A DNA stretch of 64,000 bases. Source: Patiriisocius sp047730165 (GTDB taxonomy: Bacteria; Bacteroidota; Bacteroidia; Flavobacteriales; Flavobacteriaceae). Positions 1 through 9,014 of the stretch are shown in pieces. Within the stretch, counting starts at the first letter, position 1. Each line of letters starts with the position of its first letter. A program made the position numbers and the translations under genes. The notes under the pieces were generated by a model that ran no database searches, was not told where the DNA came from, and saw only the letters and a program-made list of their open reading frames with translations. The stretch is taken from contig NZ_CP159834.1 in NCBI RefSeq assembly GCF_047730165.1, positions 1-64,000 on the forward strand, given 5' to 3'.

Positions 1-100
1 TTAATTGTTCACATATTTGCATAGCTAAGATATACAAATGAAACCTCCCATTTTCATCAATTTTAGCTTCAAATTATCAACCTTTAACCTCAAACCTAAC

Positions 101-1531
101 ATGAATAAAACTGCCGAATCAGTTTGGACAAACTGCTTGTCCTTCATCGAAGACAACATTACATCTCAAGCATTCAAAACTTGGTTCGAACCTATTAAGG
201 CGGTTAAACTTACGGATAATGCATTAAGCATTCAAGTACCTAGTAAATTTTTCTATGAATTTTTAGAGGAGCATTATGTAAAGCTTCTTAAAGTTGCACT
301 TACGCGGGAGTTGGGAACTTCAGCAAAATTGGTGTACAACATAAGAATGGAAAACACCTATGGCAATAAGCAGCCATTTACAGAAAAGATACCAAGCACA
401 AACCGCAGCAACAATCAAGGTTCACAAAACGTAGATGTTCCATTAAAGAACAAAAGCCCAGAACTCAAAAATCCATTTGTGATCCCTGGTATCCGTAATG
501 TAAAAATTGAGTCACAACTTAATCCTAATTACAACTTTGAGAATTACCTAGAAGGAGAATCTAATCGCCTAGCGCGCTCTGCAGGTATTGCAGTAGCAAA
601 TAAGCCTGGAGGGACTTCATTCAACCCGCTCTTAGTTTTTGGAAGCGTTGGTTTAGGAAAAACACATTTAGCACACGCAATAGGTGTCGATATTAAAGAT
701 AAGTATCCAGAGAAAACGGTACTTTATATTTCGGCAGAAAAATTTGTGCAACAGTACAGTGAGTCTGTAAAGAAAAACAACCGGAACGATTTTATACATT
801 TTTATCAAATCATCGATGTCCTTATTGTAGATGACATTCAGTTACTATCTGGAAAGGCTGGAACACAAGACGTATTCTTCCATATCTTCAATCACTTACA
901 TCAGAATGGTAAGCAAGTGATCCTTACGAGTGACAAGGCACCGGTAGATATGATAGATATCGAGCAACGCTTACTATCTCGTTTTAAATGGGGATTGTCT
1001 GCAGAGCTTAATCACCCAGATTATGATACACGTGTAGCTATAATTCAAAATAAATTATATCGTGATGGTGTAGAGATGCCAGATGATATTGTTGAGTTTT
1101 TGGCAAACAATATAAAGACAAACATAAGAGAACTTGAAGGCGCTATTATTTCTTTGATTGCACACTCATCGTTCAATAAAAAAGAAATCACTATTGAGCT
1201 CGCTAAAAAGATAGTTGACAACTATGTAAAGCACACCAAGCGTGAAGTTTCTATTGATTACATACAAAAAGTGGTAAGCGATTATTTTCAGATGGATGTA
1301 GATACGCTGCAATCTAAAACTAGAAAGCGACACATTGTTCAAGCGAGACAACTGGCCATGTTTTTTGCCAAGAAGTTTACAAAGGCTTCTTTAGCCTCTA
1401 TTGGCTCTCAAATAGGACAGCGAGATCACGCTACGGTATTGCACGCGTGTAAGACCGTCGACAATCTTGCAAGCACAGATAAACAGTTTAGAAAGTATGT
1501 AGAAGACCTACAGAAAAAACTAACTTTATAA
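101..1531 (+). CDS. dnaA: Chromosomal replication initiator protein DnaA
   Basis: This AAA+ ATPase binds DnaA boxes and melts oriC to start replication. The 476-residue product has the usual DnaA layout: an N-terminal DnaB-interaction domain, a variable linker (about residues 85-130), the AAA+ core with Walker A GSVGLGKTH and Walker B LIVDDIQLL, and a C-terminal helix-turn-helix ending in the signature GQRDHATVLHACKTV. The frame is open further upstream, to an ATG at 38, but the ATG at 101 gives the family N-terminus (MNKTAESVWTNCL) and is preferred. A clear intrinsic terminator follows the stop. No cluster of DnaA boxes is visible in the 100 bases upstream that the window contains, so oriC is not identified here. 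Confidence 0.97.
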   Translation: MNKTAESVWTNCLSFIEDNITSQAFKTWFEPIKAVKLTDNALSIQVPSKFFYEFLEEHYVKLLKVALTRELGTSAKLVYNIRMENTYGNKQPFTEKIPSTNRSNNQGSQNVDVPLKNKSPELKNPFVIPGIRNVKIESQLNPNYNFENYLEGESNRLARSAGIAVANKPGGTSFNPLLVFGSVGLGKTHLAHAIGVDIKDKYPEKTVLYISAEKFVQQYSESVKKNNRNDFIHFYQIIDVLIVDDIQLLSGKAGTQDVFFHIFNHLHQNGKQVILTSDKAPVDMIDIEQRLLSRFKWGLSAELNHPDYDTRVAIIQNKLYRDGVEMPDDIVEFLANNIKTNIRELEGAIISLIAHSSFNKKEITIELAKKIVDNYVKHTKREVSIDYIQKVVSDYFQMDVDTLQSKTRKRHIVQARQLAMFFAKKFTKASLASIGSQIGQRDHATVLHACKTVDNLASTDKQFRKYVEDLQKKLTL

Positions 1532-1538
1532 AATTCTT

Positions 1539-1569
1539 AAATCTCGCTTTATTAGCGGGATTTTTTTTG
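1539..1569 (+). terminator. Intrinsic terminator of dnaA
   Basis: A ten-base-pair stem (AAATCTCGCT / AGCGGGATTT, with one G-U pair) with a five-base loop runs into an uninterrupted T tract. It lies just after the dnaA stop and before the phosphatase gene. Confidence 0.85.
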
Positions 1570-1584
1570 CTTCGGAAATAGGCT

Positions 1585-2043
1585 ATGAAAACAAAAATAT
1601 TAATGGTTTGCTTAGGGAATATTTGCCGATCGCCATTGGCTGAAGGCATTCTAACTGCTATGATCAATCCTGATAATGTCGCAGTTGATTCAGCTGGCAC
1701 AGGAAATTGGCACGTAGGCGACAAACCTGACAAACGAAGTATTACGGTTGCATTAAAAAACGGCATTGATATCACCCAACAACGAGGGAAACAATTCTCT
1801 ACCTACGATTATGAAATCTACGATCATATTTTTGTGATGGATGCTACCAACTACTCAGACGTTATAAAACTAGCCACAAGTCACACAGAAAAGGCCAAGG
1901 TCTCTATGATTCTAGACGAAATATTTCCAGGGGAAGCTGTAGATGTTCCAGATCCATATTATGGAGGGGATACAGGCTTTGACAATGTGTATGCTATGCT
2001 ATATACTGCCTGTGAGAAAATAGTGAGTAGGCTTGCCATTTAA
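1585..2043 (+). CDS. Low-molecular-weight protein-tyrosine phosphatase
   Basis: This 152-residue cytoplasmic phosphatase belongs to the arsenate-reductase-like LMW-PTP fold. The catalytic P-loop C-x5-R-S is visible at the N-terminus as CLGNICRSPLAEG (Cys and Arg both present), and the general-acid loop DPYYGG is near residue 129. The length matches the family. It dephosphorylates phosphotyrosine proteins; in many bacteria such enzymes act on polysaccharide-export kinases, but no such partner is nearby. From general recollection, a phosphatase of this type often follows dnaA in flavobacteria. It starts 15 bases after the dnaA terminator, and the ATG at 1585 gives a normal N-terminus. Confidence 0.93.
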   Translation: MKTKILMVCLGNICRSPLAEGILTAMINPDNVAVDSAGTGNWHVGDKPDKRSITVALKNGIDITQQRGKQFSTYDYEIYDHIFVMDATNYSDVIKLATSHTEKAKVSMILDEIFPGEAVDVPDPYYGGDTGFDNVYAMLYTACEKIVSRLAI

Positions 2044-2085
2044 AAAGCGGCATTTTAATTATATTTACGGAAAAAGAAATACGCT

Positions 2086-3462
2086 ATGAAAAAAATAATT
2101 TTATCCCTGGCTACTATTGCATGTACCGTCTTGAGTACAGCACAATCCATTTCAATCGAATCCTTCGCTACTGGCTTAAGTGCTCCAGTTGATATTCAAA
2201 ATGCAGGAGACGATCGTCTATTTGTTGTTGAGAAAGCAGGAAGAATCATAATACTCGAGAGTGACGGAACTGAATCTGGCATCTTTTTAGACATTACTTC
2301 ACTCGTTTCTGGCGGTGGTGAGCAAGGTCTATTAGGATTAGCATTTCACCCAAATTACACTACAAATGGACACTTTTTTGTGAACTACACAGATCTTAAT
2401 GGTGATTCACAAATCTCAAGATTCACAGTATCTGGAGACCCAGACGTGGCAGATACAGGTTCTGAGCTTGAGGTTATAGATTATGCACAACCATTTTCAA
2501 ATCATAATGGAGGTTCTTTAGTTTTTGGCCCAGATGGCTTATTATACATAGGAACTGGCGATGGTGGTAGCGGTGGAGATCCAGGCAACAGAGCTCAAGA
2601 CAAACAGTTACTCCTAGGTAAAATGTTGAGAATAGATATTGACAACCCAACTAACGGAAACAATTATGGAATTCCTGCAGACAACCCTTACTTAGGTGAC
2701 CCTAGCGGACTAGACGAGATCTGGGCAATAGGATTAAGAAATCCTTTTAAATATGATTTTGATCCAGCGAGTAATGATCTTTGGATTGCAGATGTAGGAC
2801 AGAATGCAGTTGAAGAAATAGATCGTGTAGACTATACAGTAGCAGATCTTAATTATGGATGGAGATGTTATGAAGGATCTAGTCCTTTTGACACCTCAGG
2901 ATGTCCAGCGGCCAGTACACTCACTTTTCCAGTATTTGAATACGCGCAAGGAAGCGGCTGTTCCATTACTGGCGGTAAAGTGTATACTGGGACAACGTAC
3001 CCTGATGCACAAGGCTTTTTCTTCTATGCAGATTTGTGTGATAGCAGAATAGCAGCGGTTGGTCCTGACAATGTAAATCAGGCATTTGGAACTTTTGGAG
3101 GAAACACTTGGACCACGTTCGGTAGAGATGTAACTGGCGAGATTTATATCGGTGACTTCAACGGCACCATATATAAAATAACAGATGTGGTTGTTTTATC
3201 ACTATCTACAGATTCATTTGAGATTAATGGCTTTAGACTTTTCCCTAATCCTGCAACAAATACGCTTACGCTTACAAGCGACTCACAAAAAATAAACCAG
3301 ATTGCAATTTATGATCTTAAGGGTAGTTTAGTTTTAGAGAATTCAAACACCAACACGTTGCGCCAAGAGATAAACATCTCTGCGCTTACGCCTGGTTTAT
3401 ATATTACAGAAGTTACCTCAGAAAATGGAAATAGGTTTACCCACAAACTAGTTATTAAGTAA
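2086..3462 (+). CDS. Secreted PQQ-dependent sugar dehydrogenase with T9SS type A sorting domain
   Basis: The 458-residue product has a Sec signal peptide (cleavage probably after LSTAQ, near residue 20), then a six-bladed glucose/sorbosone dehydrogenase propeller with typical motifs: LGLAFHPNY, HNGGSLVFGPDG, GTGDGGSGGDPGN and GLRNPFKYDFD. The last ~75 residues form a T9SS type A sorting domain (LFPNPATNTLTL, then a GLYITEV turn and the basic end HKLVIK). It probably oxidises a sugar aldehyde or alcohol at the cell surface or outside the cell using PQQ; the substrate cannot be read from sequence. PQQ biosynthesis genes are not in the window. It lies between the phosphatase and the methyltransferase gene, only 6 bases before the latter. 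Confidence 0.9.
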   Translation: MKKIILSLATIACTVLSTAQSISIESFATGLSAPVDIQNAGDDRLFVVEKAGRIIILESDGTESGIFLDITSLVSGGGEQGLLGLAFHPNYTTNGHFFVNYTDLNGDSQISRFTVSGDPDVADTGSELEVIDYAQPFSNHNGGSLVFGPDGLLYIGTGDGGSGGDPGNRAQDKQLLLGKMLRIDIDNPTNGNNYGIPADNPYLGDPSGLDEIWAIGLRNPFKYDFDPASNDLWIADVGQNAVEEIDRVDYTVADLNYGWRCYEGSSPFDTSGCPAASTLTFPVFEYAQGSGCSITGGKVYTGTTYPDAQGFFFYADLCDSRIAAVGPDNVNQAFGTFGGNTWTTFGRDVTGEIYIGDFNGTIYKITDVVVLSLSTDSFEINGFRLFPNPATNTLTLTSDSQKINQIAIYDLKGSLVLENSNTNTLRQEINISALTPGLYITEVTSENGNRFTHKLVIK

Positions 3463-3468
3463 GAATTA

Positions 3469-4185
3469 ATGAAAAAGGAAAAAGGAAATCTCTATTTAAT
3501 TCCCTGTACATTAGGCGACACTCCCCCACTGGAAGTGTTGCCTTTTTTAGTGAAAAAGGCTGTAGAAGAAATAAACCATTACGTAGTAGAACACGAAAAA
3601 TCTGCAAGGCGATTTATTAAAAGTATTAGCCCAAATAAAAATCAAGGAGACTTGCATATTAGCGAGATCAACAAATTTACCAAAGATGAAGACATCCCTT
3701 CAATGATATCCGCTTGCCTAGAAGGACTGGATGTTGGGGTTATCTCTGATGCCGGTTGTCCGGGTATTGCAGATCCGGGAGCGCTCGTTGTGCAAGAAGC
3801 ACATAAAAACGGAATAAGAGTAGTACCACTAGTTGGACCATCTTCCATATTGCTTGCTATGATGGCGAGCGGTTTTAATGGACAGAACTTTGCATTTAAT
3901 GGGTATCTGCCTATAGACAAGCAAGAACGTAAAGCAGCAATAAAAAGATTAGAAAAACTAAGTGCAGACTATGACCAAGCACAGGCCTTTATAGAAACAC
4001 CCTATAGAAATAACCAAATGCTAGAAAGCCTTTTAAGTAATCTTAACGGGAACAGCAGTATCTGCATTGCTTGCGACATTACTTTACCTTCAGAGTACAT
4101 ACGCACTTTCACAGCAAATGAATGGAAACAAAAAAAGGTAGATCTTAATAAAAGACCTACCCTCTTTATAATTCAAAAACTATAA
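3469..4185 (+). CDS. RsmI-like SAM-dependent methyltransferase (tetrapyrrole methylase fold)
   Basis: The 238-residue protein has the TP-methylase fold seen in RsmI, the 16S rRNA C1402 2'-O-methyltransferase. Visible motifs are the N-terminal LYLIPCTLGD, the SAM-binding loop SDAGCPGIADPG, and GPSSILLAMMASGFNGQNF. It is shorter than classical RsmI (about 280 residues), lacks the usual C-terminal tail, and resembles the second, RsmI-paralogous family common in Bacteroidota. The substrate is probably RNA but is not proven by sequence. It starts 6 bases after the sugar dehydrogenase stop, so the two are probably cotranscribed. Confidence 0.85.
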   Translation: MKKEKGNLYLIPCTLGDTPPLEVLPFLVKKAVEEINHYVVEHEKSARRFIKSISPNKNQGDLHISEINKFTKDEDIPSMISACLEGLDVGVISDAGCPGIADPGALVVQEAHKNGIRVVPLVGPSSILLAMMASGFNGQNFAFNGYLPIDKQERKAAIKRLEKLSADYDQAQAFIETPYRNNQMLESLLSNLNGNSSICIACDITLPSEYIRTFTANEWKQKKVDLNKRPTLFIIQKL

Positions 4186-4200
4186 ACTAATCTAAACTTA

Positions 4201-4857
4201 CTATAATATATTTACTGTTGCTTTTCTGTCCGGCTGTATAAAAGAAGTATCATATCCTGAAAACTTTTTTAAGTAATAACAGATTGTTACTCCGTTACCA
4301 TCTGCAAACTGAGTACTACCACCGGAACGAAGGTACTTTTTTACATTCCCTGCCCCTGCAAGGTGTGCAGCTGCTAGAATTCCACTCTCGGTTACTCTAA
4401 TGCCATTAATGTATAAACCTGTGCTTCTTTTAATGTCTTTACGTAAAATCCATTTGTTACGAGAAGTATTTGCCTTAAAGGCAGCTTCTTGTAACTCTGA
4501 GTCCTTTAAGAAATTTTTTGAGTTATTAATACCTATCATCGCCAAAGTTCCTTTACCAAATTGGTATTTTCCCATATAGCCAAATTGATTAACCACTCCA
4601 TACCTTCCTTGAGACTCTTTAAACCCTAGCGCCTCCTTAAAACCAATAAATCCTTTTTCAAGATAGATAGAAAAAGAAACGGGTGCTATCGTATAAGCAA
4701 TCACCTCATCTTCGTTAGGAACTGTATAATCCAAATCTGAAGAAGCAGAATTAAATTTATATTTAGAAAAATCTATGGAGCTCGAAAGTGAGTAACCAGA
4801 TTTTACCATCAATATTAATAATGCAAAGAATACTAATGTGTTAACTTTTTTCTTCAT
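4201..4857 (-). CDS. Secreted lysozyme/transglycosylase-like protein
   Basis: The 218-residue product starts with a hydrophobic signal peptide (MKKKVNTLVFFALLILMVKS). The C-terminal half, from about residue 75, resembles a lytic transglycosylase or lysozyme-like domain: a candidate catalytic glutamate in GFKESQGRYG, followed by GYMGKYQFGKGTL and ILAAAHLAGAGNV, a pattern seen in peptidoglycan-cleaving SLT-type proteins. I infer a periplasmic cell-wall hydrolase; a host-wall or phage-type specificity cannot be assigned. The open frame can be extended to a TTG at 4872, but the ATG at 4857 gives a proper signal peptide. It is convergent with the methyltransferase gene, 15 bases away, with no obvious terminator between them. 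Confidence 0.7.
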   Translation of the reverse strand: MKKKVNTLVFFALLILMVKSGYSLSSSIDFSKYKFNSASSDLDYTVPNEDEVIAYTIAPVSFSIYLEKGFIGFKEALGFKESQGRYGVVNQFGYMGKYQFGKGTLAMIGINNSKNFLKDSELQEAAFKANTSRNKWILRKDIKRSTGLYINGIRVTESGILAAAHLAGAGNVKKYLRSGGSTQFADGNGVTICYYLKKFSGYDTSFIQPDRKATVNIL

Positions 4858-5073
4858 TTTTCTGAAATTCAAAGAGTTATTACTCCTTATTTTCGGAGCG
4901 CAAAATTACTTATTTTTAATTAAATGACAAAAAATTTATGATAAATTTTTAAAAAGTATTTAAAGCTATTTCTCACAGTAAAAATAGCACTTTCTTAGTA
5001 CACAACAGAAAAGACAGGAAGATAGTAATGAACAGGTTTTCAACAACTTAAAGTTTACGAAGCACGAATAAAA

Positions 5074-6117
5074 CTAGCGATTTACACCATTTTTGTTAAT
5101 CCAGTTCACGTAGGCAACCTTATTCCGGTTGTGTTCTGAAAGTGATTTTGCGAACTTGTGATAACCAAAGTTCGTCACATCTGCCACCATGTAAAGATAA
5201 TCATGACGCTCGTTAGCAAGTACCGCATCGATAGAAGAAACGTCTGGCATCGCAATAGGCCCAGGTGGTACACCAGCATATTTATAGGTATTATACTTAG
5301 AATCTATTTCCAGGTCTTTATATAAAACCCGCTTAATCACTTGGTCGTAATTATTCTCGCTGCGTTTTTTTGCATAGATCACCGTTGGATCCGCCTGTAG
5401 CAACATTCTAAGTCTCAATCTATTTAAGTACAAGGCCGCCACTGTAGGGCGCTCCTCAATTTTTGCAGTCTCTTTTTGTACGATAGAGGCAAGCGACATA
5501 ACCTCTTGAGGCGTCATATTAAGTTTTGCTGCCTTGGCTAATCTATCGGTATTCCAGAATCGTTGGTATTGTGCATACATTTTATCCCTAAAGTCTTCTG
5601 CCGAGGTATTCCAATAGATCTCATAAGTGTTTGGAATATACATAGCGAGCGCAGTATCTTGAGTAAATCCACTCTTTTTAAAGAATGCCGGATCACTCAT
5701 TGCTGTAATAAAAGCGATGCTATCTAACTCCATCTGTCGAGAGAGGTGACCTGCAAGGGTCGCTAATCGTTCTTGATTGTTAAATTTAATATCTATGGGT
5801 GTATTTCCAGAACGGATACTATTAATGATATCATTATTGTTCATCCCTTTCTTAATAACAAAATGTCCAGACTTGATATTACTGCTATATTGCTTTCTAT
5901 CTGCCACAGCAATAAAGGTGTAAACGTCATCTAGTAAAGGGCGCACTTCTTCAACAACATATGCAAAGGATGCTCCCGAGGGGATATACACATGTGCTTC
6001 AGCATTATTAAACGCTGTATTGGGCGTAAAAACGTTATTGTAAACGTAGTATGAAAATCCCGCCATAACGACAAGACCGATGAGCGCAATGGCTACTAAA
6101 ATCTTTTTGATATACAT
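5074..6117 (-). CDS. mltG: Endolytic murein transglycosylase MltG
   Basis: This 347-residue inner-membrane enzyme of the YceG/MltG family cleaves nascent glycan strands and so sets their length. It has one N-terminal membrane segment (about residues 5-27), a LysM-like subdomain, and the catalytic region SLASIVQKET, whose Glu is the active-site acid, followed by LQADPTVIYA and the conserved GVPPGPIAMP near the C-terminus. The length fits the family. Its ATG directly abuts the stop of the GNAT gene upstream, and it is the last gene of the dapF-GNAT-mltG operon. Confidence 0.95.
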   Translation of the reverse strand: MYIKKILVAIALIGLVVMAGFSYYVYNNVFTPNTAFNNAEAHVYIPSGASFAYVVEEVRPLLDDVYTFIAVADRKQYSSNIKSGHFVIKKGMNNNDIINSIRSGNTPIDIKFNNQERLATLAGHLSRQMELDSIAFITAMSDPAFFKKSGFTQDTALAMYIPNTYEIYWNTSAEDFRDKMYAQYQRFWNTDRLAKAAKLNMTPQEVMSLASIVQKETAKIEERPTVAALYLNRLRLRMLLQADPTVIYAKKRSENNYDQVIKRVLYKDLEIDSKYNTYKYAGVPPGPIAMPDVSSIDAVLANERHDYLYMVADVTNFGYHKFAKSLSEHNRNKVAYVNWINKNGVNR

Positions 6118-6648
6118 TTATCCTTTGATGTATTGATATAATAATTCGTCTTTATAGTTTCCTTTAGAAATATTCCAATCTTTCTTATTCCCTATCCTAC
6201 TAAATCCTTGCTTTTCAAACAAAGCAATACTAGCCAGATTATCTGATGTTATATTAGCAAACAATTGATGTAAGTCAAAAGCAGCTATTGCATACTCGCA
6301 TAGCAACTGCAAGGCTTCTTTACCAAAGCCCTTATTACGTTCGTTTGCTACCAACATAAGCCCTACTCCTGCGCGTCTGTTTTTTGGGTCAAACTCAAAC
6401 AAGTCAATAAACCCGACTAATTTTTTATCTGTTTTATGTGTAATTACTAAACGCAATTGCTTAGCTTCATAAATATCTTGATGGGCGTTCGCTAGATATT
6501 GCTTTAATATATGTTTTGAAAAAGGGGCTTGTGTGTTGCTTAGTTCCCATCCAGCAGTGTCATTCTCAACCGAGAATAAGAACTCAAGATCTTCTGGCTC
6601 CAGCGCTCTAAGGGCGATATTTTCACCTTGTAAGTTTATTGCTCCCAT
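6118..6648 (-). CDS. GNAT family N-acetyltransferase (RimJ/RimL-like)
   Basis: The 176-residue protein has the acetyl-CoA-binding GNAT fold of the RimJ/RimL type: N-terminal LRALEPEDLEFLFSVEND, the pyrophosphate-binding stretch ERNKGFGKEALQLL (the R/Q-x-x-G-x-G/A loop), and the C-terminal ALFEKQGF motif. It probably acetylates an N-terminal amine or a small molecule; no specific substrate can be named. The start overlaps the end of dapF by 13 bases and the stop abuts mltG, so translation is probably coupled in this operon. Confidence 0.88.
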   Translation of the reverse strand: MGAINLQGENIALRALEPEDLEFLFSVENDTAGWELSNTQAPFSKHILKQYLANAHQDIYEAKQLRLVITHKTDKKLVGFIDLFEFDPKNRRAGVGLMLVANERNKGFGKEALQLLCEYAIAAFDLHQLFANITSDNLASIALFEKQGFSRIGNKKDWNISKGNYKDELLYQYIKG

Positions 6649-7412
6649 ACTCCTTTATATACTAGTGTCGCTGGGCCTTCTAGATACACATTACTATATC
6701 CCGTATCATCAGCATCAAATTTAACCTTGAGCGTACCTCCTAGTGTTCTCAAGTTTACTTTGTACTCCCCTAATAATCCCATTTTATGCAAAGCAATCGC
6801 CACAGCCGTTACCCCTGTACCACAAGACAATGTTTCATTTTCTACGCCACGCTCATAGGTCCTAACACTGTAAACATCTCCAGACAGCTGTTCTACAAAA
6901 TTCACATTCGCTCCTTCTTCGCCATAGATCTCATGCCTTATAATCTTTCCTTGCTCAAAAACATCAAACTCCTCTAGGTGATTCACCAATTGCACGTGAT
7001 GTGGTGATCCTGTATCTAAAAACGCATATTTTTCCGAAACACTCACGGTATCAACATCTGCCATTTTTAAAGAAACTCCCTCCAGGTTGAAAGATGCTTT
7101 ATGGAGACCATCTATTGCTTGAAATGCTGTTACGCTTTCAATAACACCTAATTGCTTAGCAAAATCTACAATGCATCGCCCACCATTGCCGCACATACTA
7201 CTCTCGTTACCATCTGCGTTATAGTACAACATTTCAAAATCTAGCGATGGGTGATTCTCTAAAAGAATCAATCCATCTGCCCCAACTCCAAATTTACGAT
7301 CACACATAAGCGCGATTAATTTAGTGTCTTTTTTTGGAAAATATTGGCTGCGATTATCAATGATGACAAAGTCGTTTCCTGTTCCCTGATATTTATAGAA
7401 TGGATATTTCAT
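6636..7412 (-). CDS. dapF: Diaminopimelate epimerase
   Basis: It converts LL- to meso-diaminopimelate for lysine and peptidoglycan synthesis. The 258-residue sequence has the two catalytic cysteines in their motifs, NESSMCGNGGRC and ETLSCGTGVTA, plus the N-terminal KYQGTGNDFV. I chose the ATG at 7412 rather than the TTG at 7421 because MKYPFYKYQGTGNDF is the family N-terminus. A promoter -7 box, TACCTTTG, ends only seven bases before this ATG, so the transcript may be nearly leaderless. It is the first gene of an operon with the GNAT enzyme and mltG, linking DAP supply and glycan processing. Confidence 0.96.
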   Translation of the reverse strand: MKYPFYKYQGTGNDFVIIDNRSQYFPKKDTKLIALMCDRKFGVGADGLILLENHPSLDFEMLYYNADGNESSMCGNGGRCIVDFAKQLGVIESVTAFQAIDGLHKASFNLEGVSLKMADVDTVSVSEKYAFLDTGSPHHVQLVNHLEEFDVFEQGKIIRHEIYGEEGANVNFVEQLSGDVYSVRTYERGVENETLSCGTGVTAVAIALHKMGLLGEYKVNLRTLGGTLKVKFDADDTGYSNVYLEGPATLVYKGVWEQ

Positions 7413-7418
7413 TATATG

Positions 7419-7426
7419 CAAAGGTA
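7419..7426 (-). promoter_or_regulatory. Bacteroidota -7 promoter element of dapF
   Basis: TACCTTTG on the minus strand fits the Bacteroidota consensus TAnnTTTG exactly. The -33 region is poor. The expected transcription start falls at or next to the dapF ATG. Confidence 0.5.
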
Positions 7427-7486
7427 TAAAAACGCACAGAGTTCTAAATCTATTATAAGATGTTAATGGTTGTTAATTTTTGAAAT

Positions 7487-7506
7487 GACGCATAATAATC
7501 TGCGTC
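7487..7506 (+). promoter_or_regulatory. Perfect inverted repeat before the DegQ-like gene
   Basis: GACGCA and TGCGTC arms (six bases, perfect) flank an eight-base AT spacer. The repeat lies 44 bases before the preferred start codon. It could be an operator or an mRNA hairpin; there is no T tract, so it is not a terminator. Confidence 0.4.
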
Positions 7507-7549
7507 TTATAATTGTTATATGATAGGAACTATTAGAAAAGAACAGCGT

Positions 7550-8941
7550 ATGAAAAAGACAATGCAATTAATTGTAGTAGCAATAACCGCCGGAGTGATA
7601 TCTCTAGGAGGCTATAAAATGCTAGAAAATAAACAGACGGAGGCAACATTTTCTGTTCTAGAAGAAAACCCAACATTTATTCCAACAACGTATGAGAGCA
7701 CCAATGCCATTGCAACTGGCATCGACTTTACCGAAGCAGCAGAAAAAACAGTGAATGCAGTGGTTCACGTTAAAAACAAAAGTATTAATTCTCAACCTAA
7801 AAATATAATGGATTATATGAACGGAGGTGGAGAATCGAGAGCGATGCTCGGTACAGGAAGCGGTGTGATTATTTCGCCTGACGGCTACATTGTCACCAAT
7901 AACCACGTAATTGCAAATGCTAGCGAACTTACCGTTACCCTTAATAACAATAAAACATACGAAGCAGAACTAATAGGTACAGATCCAAAAACAGATATTG
8001 CCTTGCTTCGTATTATGGATAGTGAAACAGATTTTCCATTTGTGACATTTGCAGATTCAAATAATGTGAAAATTGGGGAATGGGTGCTTGCTGTCGGGAA
8101 TCCCTTCAATCTAACCTCTACAGTAACAGCAGGAATCGTGAGTGCAAAAGCACGTGACCTTGCCGGCGATCGAGACACGCAGTCTTTTATCCAAACAGAT
8201 GCCGCTGTAAATCGCGGTAATAGTGGCGGCGCTTTGGTAAATACTAAAGGAGAGCTAGTTGGAATCAACACTGCCATCTCAAGTGAAACAGGTTCTTATG
8301 TAGGCTACTCTTTTGCAGTACCCTCTAATAATGCCCTTAAGGTAATCCAAGATATTATGGAGTTTGGTGATGTTCAAAGAGGAATTTTAGGGATCTCAGC
8401 TTTAAATAATGCGGCGGCACAAGCCAGTGGTATTGACATCACAGAAGGCGTGTATGTAGCAGATGTAGAAAAAGGGAGTGGCGCAGAAAAAGGAGGTATC
8501 AGATCTGGAGATATTATCCAGAATGTGGATGGTATTAAAATTGGCAAGTTTTCAGACTTAGTTGGATACCTAGGTTCTAAACGTCCCAATGATATAGTGG
8601 ACGTACAAGTATTACGTAACGGAAATCAAAAAAACATACCTGTTACCCTAGTAAAACTTGAAACCCTAGAGATTCCAGATATCGGGATTGAGGTAAAAAA
8701 TGTAGCACAGTCTATTCTGGACGCCAGAGGTATTAACTATGGTGTAGAGATAAGTCGCGCAATGACAGAAGCGACCAAGCGTTATAAAATAGAAGGAGAC
8801 ATTATCACCTTAATAGATGATATCCCAATTAAAAACATAGACGACGCAAAACGTGTTATAGCGTCTCGCAGATATGAAGATGCACTAAAAGTCACCTTTG
8901 TAAACAAAAAAGGAGAAATACATTCATATATTTTCAGATAG
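7550..8941 (+). CDS. DegQ/DegP-like (Do family) periplasmic serine protease
   Basis: This is a trypsin-like HtrA protease with two PDZ domains, 463 residues. An uncleaved or signal-anchor N-terminal segment (about residues 5-22) is followed by the protease domain with the full catalytic triad: His in TNNHVI, Asp in TDIALLRI, Ser in GNSGGAL. PDZ1 covers about residues 280-370 and PDZ2 the C-terminus. It degrades or refolds damaged envelope proteins. The frame is open to an upstream ATG at 7520; the ATG at 7550 is preferred because it puts the charged MKKTMQ just before the hydrophobic core. It is monocistronic, with a strong terminator downstream and an inverted repeat upstream. Confidence 0.93.
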   Translation: MKKTMQLIVVAITAGVISLGGYKMLENKQTEATFSVLEENPTFIPTTYESTNAIATGIDFTEAAEKTVNAVVHVKNKSINSQPKNIMDYMNGGGESRAMLGTGSGVIISPDGYIVTNNHVIANASELTVTLNNNKTYEAELIGTDPKTDIALLRIMDSETDFPFVTFADSNNVKIGEWVLAVGNPFNLTSTVTAGIVSAKARDLAGDRDTQSFIQTDAAVNRGNSGGALVNTKGELVGINTAISSETGSYVGYSFAVPSNNALKVIQDIMEFGDVQRGILGISALNNAAAQASGIDITEGVYVADVEKGSGAEKGGIRSGDIIQNVDGIKIGKFSDLVGYLGSKRPNDIVDVQVLRNGNQKNIPVTLVKLETLEIPDIGIEVKNVAQSILDARGINYGVEISRAMTEATKRYKIEGDIITLIDDIPIKNIDDAKRVIASRRYEDALKVTFVNKKGEIHSYIFR

Positions 8942-8978
8942 AAAAGATACGTAACAAGTTTGAATTTTAAATAACTGT

Positions 8979-9014
8979 AAACCCCCACTCTATTATGCGA
9001 TGGGGGTTTTGTTT
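8979..9014 (+). terminator. Intrinsic terminator of the DegQ-like protease gene
   Basis: The stem AAACCCCCA / TGGGGGTTT closes a loop of about 13 bases and is followed by TTTGTTTTG. Confidence 0.85.
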
